Assembly: GCF_004345665.1 (NCBI RefSeq) | Contig: NZ_SLWR01000005.1 | Location: 310,001-374,000 of the forward strand | DNA length: 64,000 nucleotides | Source of the DNA: Kribbella antiqua | GTDB lineage: Bacteria; Actinomycetota; Actinomycetes; Propionibacteriales; Kribbellaceae | Reading direction: 5' to 3' | In this document: one piece after another, positions 51,083-59,466 of the stretch | Numbering within the stretch: the first letter of the stretch is position 1 | How the letters are laid out: every line of letters begins with the position of its first letter | Position numbers and translations under genes: made by a program | The notes under the pieces: model-generated | Seen by the model: only the letters and a program-made list of their open reading frames with translations | Database searches by the model: none | What the model was told of the DNA's origin: nothing

Positions 51083-51183
51083 GGGACCGAACGACAGGAG
51101 GTAGTCGACTGCTGCGGTCTCGTCCTGCGATCTCCACGCCTGAACAGTCCGGGCCGGCCGGAGTACCTCCTGTCCTTCGGGCC
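51083..51183. repeat. Long inverted repeat, GACAGGAGGTA type, copy 2
   Basis: CCGAACGACAGGAGGTA (51087-51103) pairs with TACCTCCTGTCCTTCGG (51164-51180) with one internal mismatch. The spacer is about 60 bases and has a different sequence from copy 1. It starts just after the GGDEF gene and ends about 58 bases before an APH-like kinase start. Confidence 0.8.
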
Positions 51184-51240
51184 TGGTGTCTGGGTGAAAC
51201 CGGTTGGACCGCTGGGCCGTGAATGCGGAAGGGTGGCTGA

Positions 51241-51948
51241 GTGGATGAGGTGGAGTTGCAGGGTGGGTTTGTGAATGTGGTCGTACGGCGTGGCGACGTC
51301 GTACTGCGGCAACCAGGGCCCGCGTTTGTGCATGAACTGCTGCGGCACCTGGACGGTTGGCCGGGAGCACCGCGCTTTCTGGGCATGGATCAGGGCCGGG
51401 AGCGGTTGAGCTTCATCGACGGCTACGTCGCCTGGGAGCGGCCCTGGAAGGACGGGGTGACAACCCCCGGCGCTCTGCAGTCGGTGGGCCGTCTGGTGCG
51501 CGAGTTCCACGACCTGACCGCGGGTACGACGCTGGCCGGGGAGCACGAGGTGGTCTGTCACAACGACCTCTCACCCAAGAACACCGTCTACACCGACGAC
51601 GGCTCCCGCGCGATCGCGTTCATCGACTGGGACATCGCCGCCCCCGGCCCCCGCATCCACGACCTCGCCTTCATCTGCTGGCAGTACGCCGACCTAGGCA
51701 CCATCGACCACGTGGTCCCCCAATGGAATGCCCTCCTCACCGGCTACGGCCCCACCAACCTGGACAACCTGATCCCCACCATCCTCTGGTGGCAATCCCA
51801 AGCCGCCGACGGCATAGACACAGAGGCCAACGCAGGCAACCCAGCAATGCAACGCTTGCAGGACCTCGGCGTACCGAACGACATCCGCCGAAAGCGCGAC
51901 TGGGTGCAGCTGAACGGGACCGCCTTGGCCGCGGGGCTCAGCGTTTGA
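51241..51948 (+). CDS. APH-family phosphotransferase
   Basis: Starting at GTG 51241, this 235-residue kinase has the Brenner motif VCHNDLSPKNTVY (about 101-113) and the metal motif FIDWDIAAPGPRIHDLAF (about 124-141). The N-terminal lobe is short, so the protein may be compact rather than truncated. The substrate is unknown; fructosamine, choline or antibiotic-type substrates occur in the superfamily. Its 3' end overlaps the convergent DUF6461-like gene by 11 bases. Confidence 0.85.
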   Translation: MDEVELQGGFVNVVVRRGDVVLRQPGPAFVHELLRHLDGWPGAPRFLGMDQGRERLSFIDGYVAWERPWKDGVTTPGALQSVGRLVREFHDLTAGTTLAGEHEVVCHNDLSPKNTVYTDDGSRAIAFIDWDIAAPGPRIHDLAFICWQYADLGTIDHVVPQWNALLTGYGPTNLDNLIPTILWWQSQAADGIDTEANAGNPAMQRLQDLGVPNDIRRKRDWVQLNGTALAAGLSV

Positions 51949-52546
51949 GCGGAGCTCGCCCGCAGAGGTACTCCGCGGTGTCGAGCAGCTCCTGCGTGAC
52001 CCTCACACCCGTGAGGTGCTCCGCCAGCGCGAACGCGGCCTCGGTGTTCAGCTCGAAGTCGCGGTCCTCGATGTCGCGCAGATCAAAGCCGATCCGCTCC
52101 ATCACATCCAGCAGACCATCAGGATCGCTCCCGGAGCGATGGAAGGGGAACAACGGCTCGAACTTCAGCCGCAGGTCGCCGTCCTCCATCCAGCAGAAGC
52201 GATCCTCGGCGTCGACATTGCGGTGGTGGGAAACCACGCGGGTGCCTGCCGACAGCGGACGGATGACCTCGGGGGTGACGCCTAGGAAGCCGTTCCACTC
52301 GAGCAGCAGCGTCCAGCCCTCGAGCTGAACAGCGCCGATGCCGAACCGGCCGTCGTTGCGGTGCGCCGCCCAGGGATGACTTCTCTCGGCGAAGCGGGTG
52401 AAGTCGCGCGAGCCGGTCGCGCGCTCGCTCGGCTCTGCATCCAGGCGGCGGAGTGCTTCGCCGGGATCGATGCCCTGCACCAGGGTCAGGCAGTAGCCGT
52501 AGATGAAAGGCGTATCCCTGAACCAGGTGTAGTCCTCGGCGCTCAT
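51938..52546 (-). CDS. DUF6461-like protein
   Basis: The ATG at 52544-52546 gives 202 residues. The N-terminus (YTWFRDTPFIYGYCLTLVQG, ALRRLDAEP) and the middle (IGAVQLEGWTLLLEWNGFLG) match a family frequent in Streptomyces and relatives. The C-terminus is rich in acidic residues (DGDLRLKFEPLFPFHR). The function is unknown. It overlaps the upstream GNAT gene by four bases, so the two are co-expressed. Confidence 0.7.
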   Translation of the reverse strand: MSAEDYTWFRDTPFIYGYCLTLVQGIDPGEALRRLDAEPSERATGSRDFTRFAERSHPWAAHRNDGRFGIGAVQLEGWTLLLEWNGFLGVTPEVIRPLSAGTRVVSHHRNVDAEDRFCWMEDGDLRLKFEPLFPFHRSGSDPDGLLDVMERIGFDLRDIEDRDFELNTEAAFALAEHLTGVRVTQELLDTAEYLCGRAPLKR

Positions 52547-53022
52547 GAGCCGAGCTTCGTTAGAGCGTCGTTGGTTAGGCGGTAGGTGGTCCATTCGTCT
52601 TGAGGAGTGGCGCCTATGGATTTGTAGAAGTCGATGGCGGGGGTGTTCCAGTTGAGGACGGACCATTCGAGGCGTTCGTAGCCGTTGGTGACGCACTCCT
52701 GGGCCAGGGCGACGAGGAGGGCTTTGCCGAGGCCGGTGCCGCGGGTTTCGGGGCGGACGTAGAGGTCTTCGAGGTAGATGCCGTGGACGCCGCGCCAGGT
52801 GGAGAAGTTGAGGAACCACAGGGCACAGCCGGCGACCGCGCCCTCGTGTTCGGCGACGTGGCAGAAGACCGCCGGGGTTTCGCCGAAGAGCGCGGTGTGC
52901 AGTTGATCAGCCGTCAACCGGCATTCGTGCGGCGCTCGTTCGTACTCCGCGAGGCCGTAGACCAGTTCCACGATCGCCGGGACGTCCTCCGGCCGCGCAC
53001 GCCGTACTCGCTCATCCGTCAT
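52543..53022 (-). CDS. GNAT N-acetyltransferase, diamine-acetyltransferase-like
   Basis: The 159-residue protein matches the spermidine/spermine-type GNAT layout. It has RRARPEDVPAIVELVYGLAEYE at the start, then GIYLEDLYVRPETRGTGLGKALL (acetyl-CoA loop RGTGLG) and NWNTPAIDFYKSIGA. It should acetylate a small amine. It is divergent from phoD. Confidence 0.87.
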   Translation of the reverse strand: MTDERVRRARPEDVPAIVELVYGLAEYERAPHECRLTADQLHTALFGETPAVFCHVAEHEGAVAGCALWFLNFSTWRGVHGIYLEDLYVRPETRGTGLGKALLVALAQECVTNGYERLEWSVLNWNTPAIDFYKSIGATPQDEWTTYRLTNDALTKLGS

Positions 53023-53051
53023 GCGCCCAATCCTGCCGCACGCGAACTCTG

Positions 53052-53100
53052 GTCAATCTATCGCCAGACGCTGTTAACTTATCGCCGAAGCTCGTTAACC
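53052..53100 (+). promoter_or_regulatory. 21-base direct repeats upstream of phoD, PHO-box candidate
   Basis: GTCAATCTATCGCC (53052), GTTAACTTATCGCC (53073) and GTTAACC (53094) are spaced exactly 21 bases apart. The GTTAACC units are similar to the GTTCACC units bound by PhoP in streptomycetes, which repeat every 11 bases. With an alkaline phosphatase gene 70 bases downstream, a phosphate-starvation promoter is plausible. Confidence 0.5.
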
Positions 53101-53170
53101 TCAGAGACACCCGGCAATCAAAGACTGACAGCGCAGTTCCGATCCTGATCCGCCACCAGGAGGAATACTC

Positions 53171-54751
53171 ATGTCCGTTTCACGCCGTCGCTTCCTCGGC
53201 CTGGGTGGTGCGGGCAGTGCCGCCGTACTGCTCGGCACCGGAGCCTGGGACGCCTCGACCACGTACGCCGCTCCGGCCGGCAGCGGCAACCCGTTCACCC
53301 TCGGCGTCGCCTCCGGTGATCCGCAGTACGACAGCGTCGTGCTCTGGACCCGCCTCGCCACCGACCCGTACGCCGTCGACGGCCGCGGCGGGATGCCCGC
53401 CAAGCCGATCCGGGTCGAGTACGAGGTCGCCCGGGACGAGAACTTCCGGCAGGTCGTACGACGGTCCAGCGTCGTGGCGACCCCGGAGCTCGGCCACTCG
53501 GTCCACCCCGAGATCCGCGGCCTGCTGCCGGACCACGTGTACTACTACCGCTTCCGCACCGGCAGCGAGGTGTCGCCGACCGGCCGGACCCGGACCACGC
53601 CGCCCCCGTTCGCGTCGCCGCGTGAGCTGAAGTTCGCCTTCGCGTCCTGCCAAGCCTGGCAGGACGGCTACTACACGGCGTACGACCACATGGCCGCCGA
53701 GGACCTCGACCTGGTAGTCCACCTCGGCGACTACCTCTACGAGTCCGGCGTGAAGACGAACCGGCGCGGCGTCGTGACCGACCCGCGGTTCCACGGCGAG
53801 ACGTTCGACCTCGCGCGGTACCGGCTGCAGTACTCGCTCTACAAGACCGAGGCGCCGCTGCAGGCCGCGCACGCGGCGCACCCGTGGATCCACACCATCG
53901 ACGACCACGAGGTGGAGAACAACTGGGCCGGTGACATCTCCCAGATCGACACCGAGCCGGACCAGGACCCGGTCGTCTTCCGGGCCCGCCGGGCGGCCGC
54001 GTTCCAGGCGATGTACGAGAACATGCCGCTGCGCCACGAGCAGATGCCGTCCGGCCCCGACGTACGCCTGCATCGGCGTCTTCCGTACGGGCGTTTGGCC
54101 GACATCACCATGCTGGACACGCGCCAGTACCGGTCGGACCAGCCGTGTGGTGACGGCGACTCGTCGACCTGCACCGATCGGTTCAACCCGGACAACACGA
54201 TGCTCGGCGGCAAGCAGCGCGAGTGGCTGCTGAACGGGTTCAAGAGCTCGAACGCGCGCTGGCAGATCCTCGGCAACCAGGCGCCGATGGGCCAGACGGA
54301 CTGGACGCCCGGCCCGGAGACGCACGTCTGGCTGGACCCGTGGGACGGTTATGTTGCCGAGCGCAACAAGGTCCTCGCGGCCGCGCAGGACAGCGGGGTC
54401 CGCAACCTGGTCGTCATCACCGGCGACCGGCACCAGAACTACGCGCTGGAACTCAAGCGCGACTACGAGAACCCGGACTCCCCGAACGTCGGCACCGAGT
54501 TCGTCGGTACGTCGATCACCAGCGGCGGCGACGGCGCGGACATGACCGACCTGGGCCTCCAGTTCCTGGCCGCCAACCCGCACCTGAAGTTCTTCAACTC
54601 CCAGCGCGGCTACGTCCGCGTCACCGTCGACCACCAGCAGTGGCGCTCCGACTTCCGCGTCGTCCCCTACGTCCAGACCCAAGGCGCTCCCATCACCACC
54701 CGAGCGACTTACGTCGTCGAGGACCGCGACCCGCACGTCCAGCAGGCCTGA
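53171..54751 (+). CDS. phoD: PhoD-family alkaline phosphatase, Tat-exported
   Basis: The 526-residue protein has a twin-arginine signal (SRRRFLGLGG) and a cleavage region near residue 34. The N-terminal fibronectin-like domain (about 40-145: FTLGVASGDPQYDSVVLWTRL) precedes the metallophosphatase domain. Metal motifs are FASCQAWQDGYY, VVHLGDYLYE, TIDDHEVENNW and ITGDRHQNYAL. PhoD hydrolyses phosphate mono- and diesters outside the cell using calcium and iron. The GGAGGA ribosome-binding site is strong, and 21-base repeats upstream suggest phosphate control. Confidence 0.93.
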   Translation: MSVSRRRFLGLGGAGSAAVLLGTGAWDASTTYAAPAGSGNPFTLGVASGDPQYDSVVLWTRLATDPYAVDGRGGMPAKPIRVEYEVARDENFRQVVRRSSVVATPELGHSVHPEIRGLLPDHVYYYRFRTGSEVSPTGRTRTTPPPFASPRELKFAFASCQAWQDGYYTAYDHMAAEDLDLVVHLGDYLYESGVKTNRRGVVTDPRFHGETFDLARYRLQYSLYKTEAPLQAAHAAHPWIHTIDDHEVENNWAGDISQIDTEPDQDPVVFRARRAAAFQAMYENMPLRHEQMPSGPDVRLHRRLPYGRLADITMLDTRQYRSDQPCGDGDSSTCTDRFNPDNTMLGGKQREWLLNGFKSSNARWQILGNQAPMGQTDWTPGPETHVWLDPWDGYVAERNKVLAAAQDSGVRNLVVITGDRHQNYALELKRDYENPDSPNVGTEFVGTSITSGGDGADMTDLGLQFLAANPHLKFFNSQRGYVRVTVDHQQWRSDFRVVPYVQTQGAPITTRATYVVEDRDPHVQQA

Positions 54752-54756
54752 GTCAT

Positions 54757-54791
54757 GCGATCGCCCGGGATTCAGAATCCCGGGCGATCGC
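54757..54791 (+). terminator. Terminator hairpin after phoD
   Basis: The 17-base arms GCGATCGCCCGGGATTC and its complement meet around a single central base (54774), giving a very stable hairpin five bases after the phoD stop. Confidence 0.8.
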
Positions 54792-54845
54792 TGTCATCTG
54801 ACATTGCTGTTGGATTACTGATTGCTGCTGCGCAAGGCTGGGGGC

Positions 54846-55715
54846 ATGGCTGCTCAGACGAAGAAGACCCGGCGGATCGGGGATGTGGAGGTCAGTGCGA
54901 TCGGGCTCGGTGCGATGCCGATGTCGATCGAGGGACGGCCGGACGAGGACCGGTCGATCGCGACCATCCACGCCGCCCTCGACGCCGGGATCACGCTGAT
55001 CGACACCGCGGACGCGTACCACCTGACCGCGACCGACGTCGGTCACAACGAGACCCTCATCGCCAAGGCGCTCGCGTCGTACGGCGGTGACACGTCGAAC
55101 GTGCTGGTCGCCACCAAGGGCGGGCACCTGCGTCCGGGCGACGGCCGCTGGACCCAGGACGGCTCCCCGGCGCACCTGAAGCAGGCGGCCGAGGACTCGC
55201 TCAAGCGGCTCGGCGTCGACGCGATCGGGCTCTACCAGTTCCACCGGCCCGACCCGAAGACGCCGTACGAGGAGTCGGTCGGCGCGATCCGCGACCTGCT
55301 CGACGCCGGCAAGATCCGGATGGCCGGGATCTCGAACGCGAACCCGGCGCAGATCCAGCAGGGCAACGAGATCCTCGGCGGCCGGCTGGTCTCCGTGCAG
55401 AACCAATTCTCGCCGGCCTTCCGGTCCAGCGAACCCGAGCTCGAGTTCTGCGACCAGCTCGGCATCGCCTTCCTGCCCTGGTCCCCGCTCGGCGGCATCT
55501 CGAACGCCGGCGACCTCGGCTCCAAGCACCCCGTCATTCACCGGCTCGCGACCGAACTCGGCGTCAGCCCGCAGCGGGTGACCCTCGCCTGGATGCTGGC
55601 CAAGTCGCCGTACGTCATCCCGATCCCTGGCTCGAGCCGCCCGGAGACCATCCTCGACTCGTACGCCGCCATCGACCTCGAGCTCACCCCCGAGCAAGTC
55701 GCAGCCCTCGACTGA
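54846..55715 (+). CDS. Aldo/keto reductase
   Basis: The ATG at 54846 gives 289 residues of a TIM-barrel NADPH-dependent reductase. Catalytic residues follow the family pattern: Asp in LIDTADAYHL, Tyr in the same motif, Lys in VLVATKGGHLRPGD and His in LYQFHRPDP. Cofactor residues are in IPIPGSSRPETILDSY. It reduces aldehydes or ketones; the substrate is unknown. It is monocistronic with a terminator on each side. Confidence 0.9.
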   Translation: MAAQTKKTRRIGDVEVSAIGLGAMPMSIEGRPDEDRSIATIHAALDAGITLIDTADAYHLTATDVGHNETLIAKALASYGGDTSNVLVATKGGHLRPGDGRWTQDGSPAHLKQAAEDSLKRLGVDAIGLYQFHRPDPKTPYEESVGAIRDLLDAGKIRMAGISNANPAQIQQGNEILGGRLVSVQNQFSPAFRSSEPELEFCDQLGIAFLPWSPLGGISNAGDLGSKHPVIHRLATELGVSPQRVTLAWMLAKSPYVIPIPGSSRPETILDSYAAIDLELTPEQVAALD

Positions 55716-55728
55716 TCGTTTGCTGAAC

Positions 55729-55767
55729 ACACCCCGGCGCGCGGAATAGGTCCGTGTGCCGGGGTGT
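55729..55767 (+). terminator. Terminator of the aldo/keto reductase gene
   Basis: The ten-base arms ACACCCCGGC (55729-55738) and GCCGGGGTGT (55758-55767) are perfect and are followed by the T-rich TGCTGTTTTGTT. Confidence 0.8.
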
Positions 55768-55802
55768 TGCTGTTTTGTTCCCGGCAGACAGGAGGTTCCG
55801 CG

Positions 55803-56147
55803 ATGGAAGACATGCGTGCGTTGGGTTATGGGCTCGGGCAGCAGTACTTCGACGAGCGGGACTATCGCGGCGCCATCCGCGCTCTGCGCCCAGTGATGGA
55901 GGAGACACCGGACGACGTGGGCACGCGACTGCTGCTGGCTCGGGCGTACTACCACGCGGCCTTGCTGAAGCCTGCTGAGGAGCATTTGCTTGAGGTGATC
56001 CAGCGAGAGCCCACTGAGTACTACGCACACTTGATGCTGGCTCGGACCTTGGAGCGCCAGTCCCGCGCCGACGAGGCCGGCAAACACCGGCGGATCGCGG
56101 CAGCGCTCACCGGTGACGACGAACTGCTCAAACCTCACCGCATCTGA
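55803..56147 (+). CDS. Small tetratricopeptide-repeat protein
   Basis: The ATG at 55803 follows a strong AGGAGG ribosome-binding site. The 114 residues form about three TPR helix pairs (LGQQYFDERDYRGAIRALR, TRLLLARAYYHAALLKPAEEHL, YAHLMLARTLERQSRADEA). TPRs mediate protein-protein contact. The start of a further protein just inside the right edge (63902) looks similar. It lies upstream of the protease/ATPase operon but separated by 126 bases, so a shared role is uncertain. Confidence 0.8.
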   Translation: MEDMRALGYGLGQQYFDERDYRGAIRALRPVMEETPDDVGTRLLLARAYYHAALLKPAEEHLLEVIQREPTEYYAHLMLARTLERQSRADEAGKHRRIAAALTGDDELLKPHRI

Positions 56148-56273
56148 GGCACACCAGGTGAAGCCCAACGCGGCCCCTCTGACCGATAGGGTCGGCGATG
56201 ATGCCGCTGCGTCACATCTCAGTGGCGCTGTGCACATCGCGCTAGCCGCCCAGGCCGAGATGGGGAGGATCAG

Positions 56274-57626
56274 TTGGGGATCTGCGCCCGCTGCGGGAAT
56301 CAGCGAGATGCCGCGAGTTTGAGCTGTCCGCACTGCGGGGCCACCACTCCTCGTCCGGAAGCCTTGCAGCAGGTGCCGGTACAGCTCCAGCAACAACCAG
56401 AACCGCCGCGCGTGACCGCACCTCAAGCCGGTTCGGAGGTCCCGGATCGGCTCAAGACCGGACTTCGTCGCGCCTTCAGCCGGCCGCCCGGCTACCGGAA
56501 CGTCTTCGTCTGGCTGGTCACCGGCATGCTGCGGAACCGACGCGGGCTCGTCGGTGCGCTGCTTGCCGCGTGGTTCAACCTTCCGCTCGCCGTATTGCTC
56601 GGCGGCATCGGTCTGGTCGTCGGCGGTGTCGCCGGTTACATCGGCGGAGCGATCGGCGGCAACAGCACCGCGGACTCCTGGTTCAGCGACGTCCCCGTCC
56701 TCGGCAGCATGCTCAGCAGCGCGTTGCTGCAGAGCGGCGGGATCCTCGGCTTACTGGTCGGAGCCGGCGCAGGCGCCCTCGGCGGATTCCTCTTCGGCTT
56801 GCTCGTGCCGTGGATCGCGGTCGCCGCGGTCAGCCCGTTCGAAGGGCTCGGCCGCTTCCTCGCTCAGCTCGTCGTCGCGTTCCTCTGCGGCGCGCTGTAC
56901 ACCCTCTACGGCATCGCCACCGAAAGTTGGACGCTCCGGATCAGCGGCGCACGGAAACCGAGCCGACGCGAAACGGCCCTGATCGGACCGATCCTCGAGG
57001 ACTGTGCCAACCGGATGGGCCTGACCTCGACGCCACCCCTGCTGATGCTGGACGACCGGGAGCCGAACGCGTACGCCGCGACCCGTCACATCATGGTCAC
57101 CAAGGGATTCCTCGACGAGTTCGACTACGCCCGCGAACCACTCGCCGGCGTCCTCTGCCACGAACTGACCCATTGGCGCAACGCGGACGCGGTCTCCAGC
57201 CACTTCATCCGCGGCGTCGCGCTCCCGCTCTACATCACCTACAACATCTGCAGCTGGCTCCTCCAGATCACCCGCGGGACCGCACAGTTCATCGTCATGA
57301 TGATGACCTGGCCGGTGACGGTGAGCATCAAGTACGGCGTGATGCCGATGCAGGCATCGGGAAGCCGAGCGGCCGAGTATCTGGCCGACCAAGGCGCGGT
57401 CTACGCCGGCTACCGGGACGGCCTCCGCCAAGTACTCGCGCGATTCCGCGGCAGCTTCGACGGCGCCCGGAACGGGTGGGAGGAGTCGGTGCTCTCGACC
57501 CACCCGCCGAGCGAACTACGGCTGGAAGCCATCGAGGAGCCCGGCGTCGAGTACCCATTGCCGGACGCCGACAACCCCGCCGTACCGATGCCTGTGATCG
57601 TGACCAGCTCGCTGGCCAGGGACTGA
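56274..57626 (+). CDS. M48-family membrane zinc protease with zinc-ribbon N-terminus
   Basis: Translation starts at TTG 56274 behind a GGGGAGGA ribosome-binding site. Residues 4-21 form a zinc ribbon (CxxC twice: CARC, CPHC). Several Gly/Leu-rich membrane segments follow (about 92-126, 145-215). The HtpX-like peptidase domain has HELTH at 296-300 and the third zinc ligand Glu368 in RAAEYLADQ. Further helices lie at about 312-352. M48 proteases cleave membrane or exported proteins. The stop overlaps the VirD4-like ATPase start by one base (TGATG). Confidence 0.88.
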   Translation: MGICARCGNQRDAASLSCPHCGATTPRPEALQQVPVQLQQQPEPPRVTAPQAGSEVPDRLKTGLRRAFSRPPGYRNVFVWLVTGMLRNRRGLVGALLAAWFNLPLAVLLGGIGLVVGGVAGYIGGAIGGNSTADSWFSDVPVLGSMLSSALLQSGGILGLLVGAGAGALGGFLFGLLVPWIAVAAVSPFEGLGRFLAQLVVAFLCGALYTLYGIATESWTLRISGARKPSRRETALIGPILEDCANRMGLTSTPPLLMLDDREPNAYAATRHIMVTKGFLDEFDYAREPLAGVLCHELTHWRNADAVSSHFIRGVALPLYITYNICSWLLQITRGTAQFIVMMMTWPVTVSIKYGVMPMQASGSRAAEYLADQGAVYAGYRDGLRQVLARFRGSFDGARNGWEESVLSTHPPSELRLEAIEEPGVEYPLPDADNPAVPMPVIVTSSLARD

Positions 57627-59005
57627 TGAACACAACCTGGCCGCCGATCCCGTCGTTCACGACCGATCCACGCCGGCAGGTGTTTCTCGGCTGGGACGCG
57701 CATGGCGGATACAAGCGATGCTGGAGTGCGCCCGAGGATTCCGTCGGCATCATCGGCCCGCCGCGCTACGGCAAGACGTCCGGACTGATCATCCCGTCGG
57801 TGCTCTGGTGGGAAGGACCACTCGTCTGTACGTCGACCCGCGGCGACATCCTCGGATTCACTGGCGACCGCCGCCGCGCCCTCGCAGCGCCGTACGGCGG
57901 ATCCGTGAAGGTCTACGACCCCTTCGGCAGCGAGTTTCCGGAGCTGTCGATGCGATGGTCGCCGTTGGCCGACTGCGAGAACCCGTCGGTCTGCTATCGG
58001 CGAGTGGCGGCGATGACGGCCGTCGCCGGTCAAGGTGTGCAGGACGGTGACCACTGGCGTGGCGGTGCCGCTGCGATCCTGCGCGCCTATTTCCACGCCG
58101 CGGCGCTCGAGGGTTTGCCGGTGTCCGTCGTACGGCGATGGCTGACGGCCCAGGAGACCCGGGATCCCACGGCGATCCTGCGGTTGTCGTCGAGTCCCGG
58201 TGCGATGTGGGCCGACGACCTGGACGCGGTCAAGCTGCTCGGCGACCGCGAACGCGGCAGCTTCTACTCGGTCGCGCGCAACACCCTGGAAGCGACGTCC
58301 GAGCCGACCGTACTGGCGTCGTGTTCGAAGAACGAACTCGACATCGACGAGTTCCTCGACAGCAGGTCGTCGTTGTTCATCATCGGGCCTTCGCACCAGC
58401 AGCAGGCGATCGCGCCGCTGATGGCCGGTTTGGTCGACAGCATCGCGCAACGCGCCTCGGAACTCGCCGCGACCCGAGGCGGCCGCCTCGACCCACCGTT
58501 GCTCTTGGCACTGGACGAGATCGCCAACATCGCCCCGCTGCAAAGCCTTCCATCCCTGGTCAGCGAAGGCGGCGGTCGCGGCATCGTCACCATGTGGGCC
58601 ACGCAAAGCCTTGCCCAGTTGAGAAATCGGTACGGCGTCGAGCAGCAGGCGGCGATCCTGGCCGCAACCACCGCCAAGCTGATCTTCGGCGGCATGTCCA
58701 ACGGCGAAGACCTGCACAACATCTCGTCCTGGGCCGGCGAAGAGCGCCAGACCACCACGAGCACACAGCTCGGACCGCAGACCAACCTGGGCCCATCCGG
58801 CCCGGTCGGAGTCGGCGGCTCGATGGCCGGCCACAACCACACGGTCAGCAACATCTTCCGCCCCGCCCTACCGGTCAGCGCAATCCAGATGCTCCCCCCA
58901 TTCCACGCCTGGCTCTTCTGGCGCAGCGAACCACACTTCCAAGTCGAAGCCCGACCGGCCGGAATGATCCCGGAGTTCCAACACCTGAAGGGGTTCACGA
59001 CATGA
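57626..59005 (+). CDS. VirD4/TraG-like coupling ATPase, soluble form
   Basis: The ATG at 57626 gives 459 residues. Walker A is GPPRYGKT (44-51), Walker B is PLLLALDEIAN (Asp297-Glu298), and the VirD4-type motif WATQSLAQLRNRYG lies at 324-337. TraG/VirD4 ATPases feed DNA or proteins to type IV secretion channels and normally have N-terminal membrane helices, which are absent here. The membrane part could be supplied by the M48 protein (inference). A Gly/Thr-rich loop (373-405) interrupts the C-terminal part. It overlaps the next gene by four bases. Confidence 0.88.
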   Translation: MNTTWPPIPSFTTDPRRQVFLGWDAHGGYKRCWSAPEDSVGIIGPPRYGKTSGLIIPSVLWWEGPLVCTSTRGDILGFTGDRRRALAAPYGGSVKVYDPFGSEFPELSMRWSPLADCENPSVCYRRVAAMTAVAGQGVQDGDHWRGGAAAILRAYFHAAALEGLPVSVVRRWLTAQETRDPTAILRLSSSPGAMWADDLDAVKLLGDRERGSFYSVARNTLEATSEPTVLASCSKNELDIDEFLDSRSSLFIIGPSHQQQAIAPLMAGLVDSIAQRASELAATRGGRLDPPLLLALDEIANIAPLQSLPSLVSEGGGRGIVTMWATQSLAQLRNRYGVEQQAAILAATTAKLIFGGMSNGEDLHNISSWAGEERQTTTSTQLGPQTNLGPSGPVGVGGSMAGHNHTVSNIFRPALPVSAIQMLPPFHAWLFWRSEPHFQVEARPAGMIPEFQHLKGFTT

Positions 59006-59466
59006 CCGCTGACGACTACGAGTACCTCGCCTCGGTCTTTCGCAGAGAGAGCGCGGATCGCCCGGCCGCGTTGTGGCGTCGCCGCGGCGACGACATGGAG
59101 TACCTGTCGCTGGTCGATTGGACCTGGCATCCCGCCGGCAACGTCATTCCGCCCCACCCGGACGTCCTGGTGCCCATCGGTGCTGAGCAGGTCAGCGCCC
59201 TGCTCGCCGACCACCAGCGCTTCGCCAGGTACTGGGTCCTGCGCGAAGGGCCGGAGGAGGTCCGCGTGTATCGGCAGCTGTCCAGCCCCGAACGCCTGAT
59301 CGAAGAGGTCTTCGGCGGCGACGGCGAGTGGATCGCCACGCATGACATCAGAGACCTGCAGATCGGCGGCCCGCACGACGTACGTGATCTCCAGCCGATC
59401 GACGCCGCGACCGCCGAACAACTGATCCAGCAAACCCGCGGCATCTCCGGGGCCACCCAGCTGTGA
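59002..59466 (+). CDS. Hypothetical protein of the VirD4-like operon (154 aa)
   Basis: The 154-residue soluble protein overlaps both neighbours by four bases (ATGA at the start, GTGA at the end). It begins MTADDYEYLASVFRRES and contains WRRRGDDMEYLSLVDWTWHP, HQRFARYWVLREGPEEVRVYRQL and a C-terminal DAATAEQLIQQTRG. I do not recognise the family. Its size, acidity and place just before the large putative effector would suit a secretion chaperone or immunity protein, which is inference only. Confidence 0.7.
   Translation: MTADDYEYLASVFRRESADRPAALWRRRGDDMEYLSLVDWTWHPAGNVIPPHPDVLVPIGAEQVSALLADHQRFARYWVLREGPEEVRVYRQLSSPERLIEEVFGGDGEWIATHDIRDLQIGGPHDVRDLQPIDAATAEQLIQQTRGISGATQL

Noticed and set aside
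55788..55797. Further copy of the GACAGGAGGTA repeat
   Set aside because: Here ACAGGAGGTT is simply the ribosome-binding site of the TPR gene and lacks a second arm.
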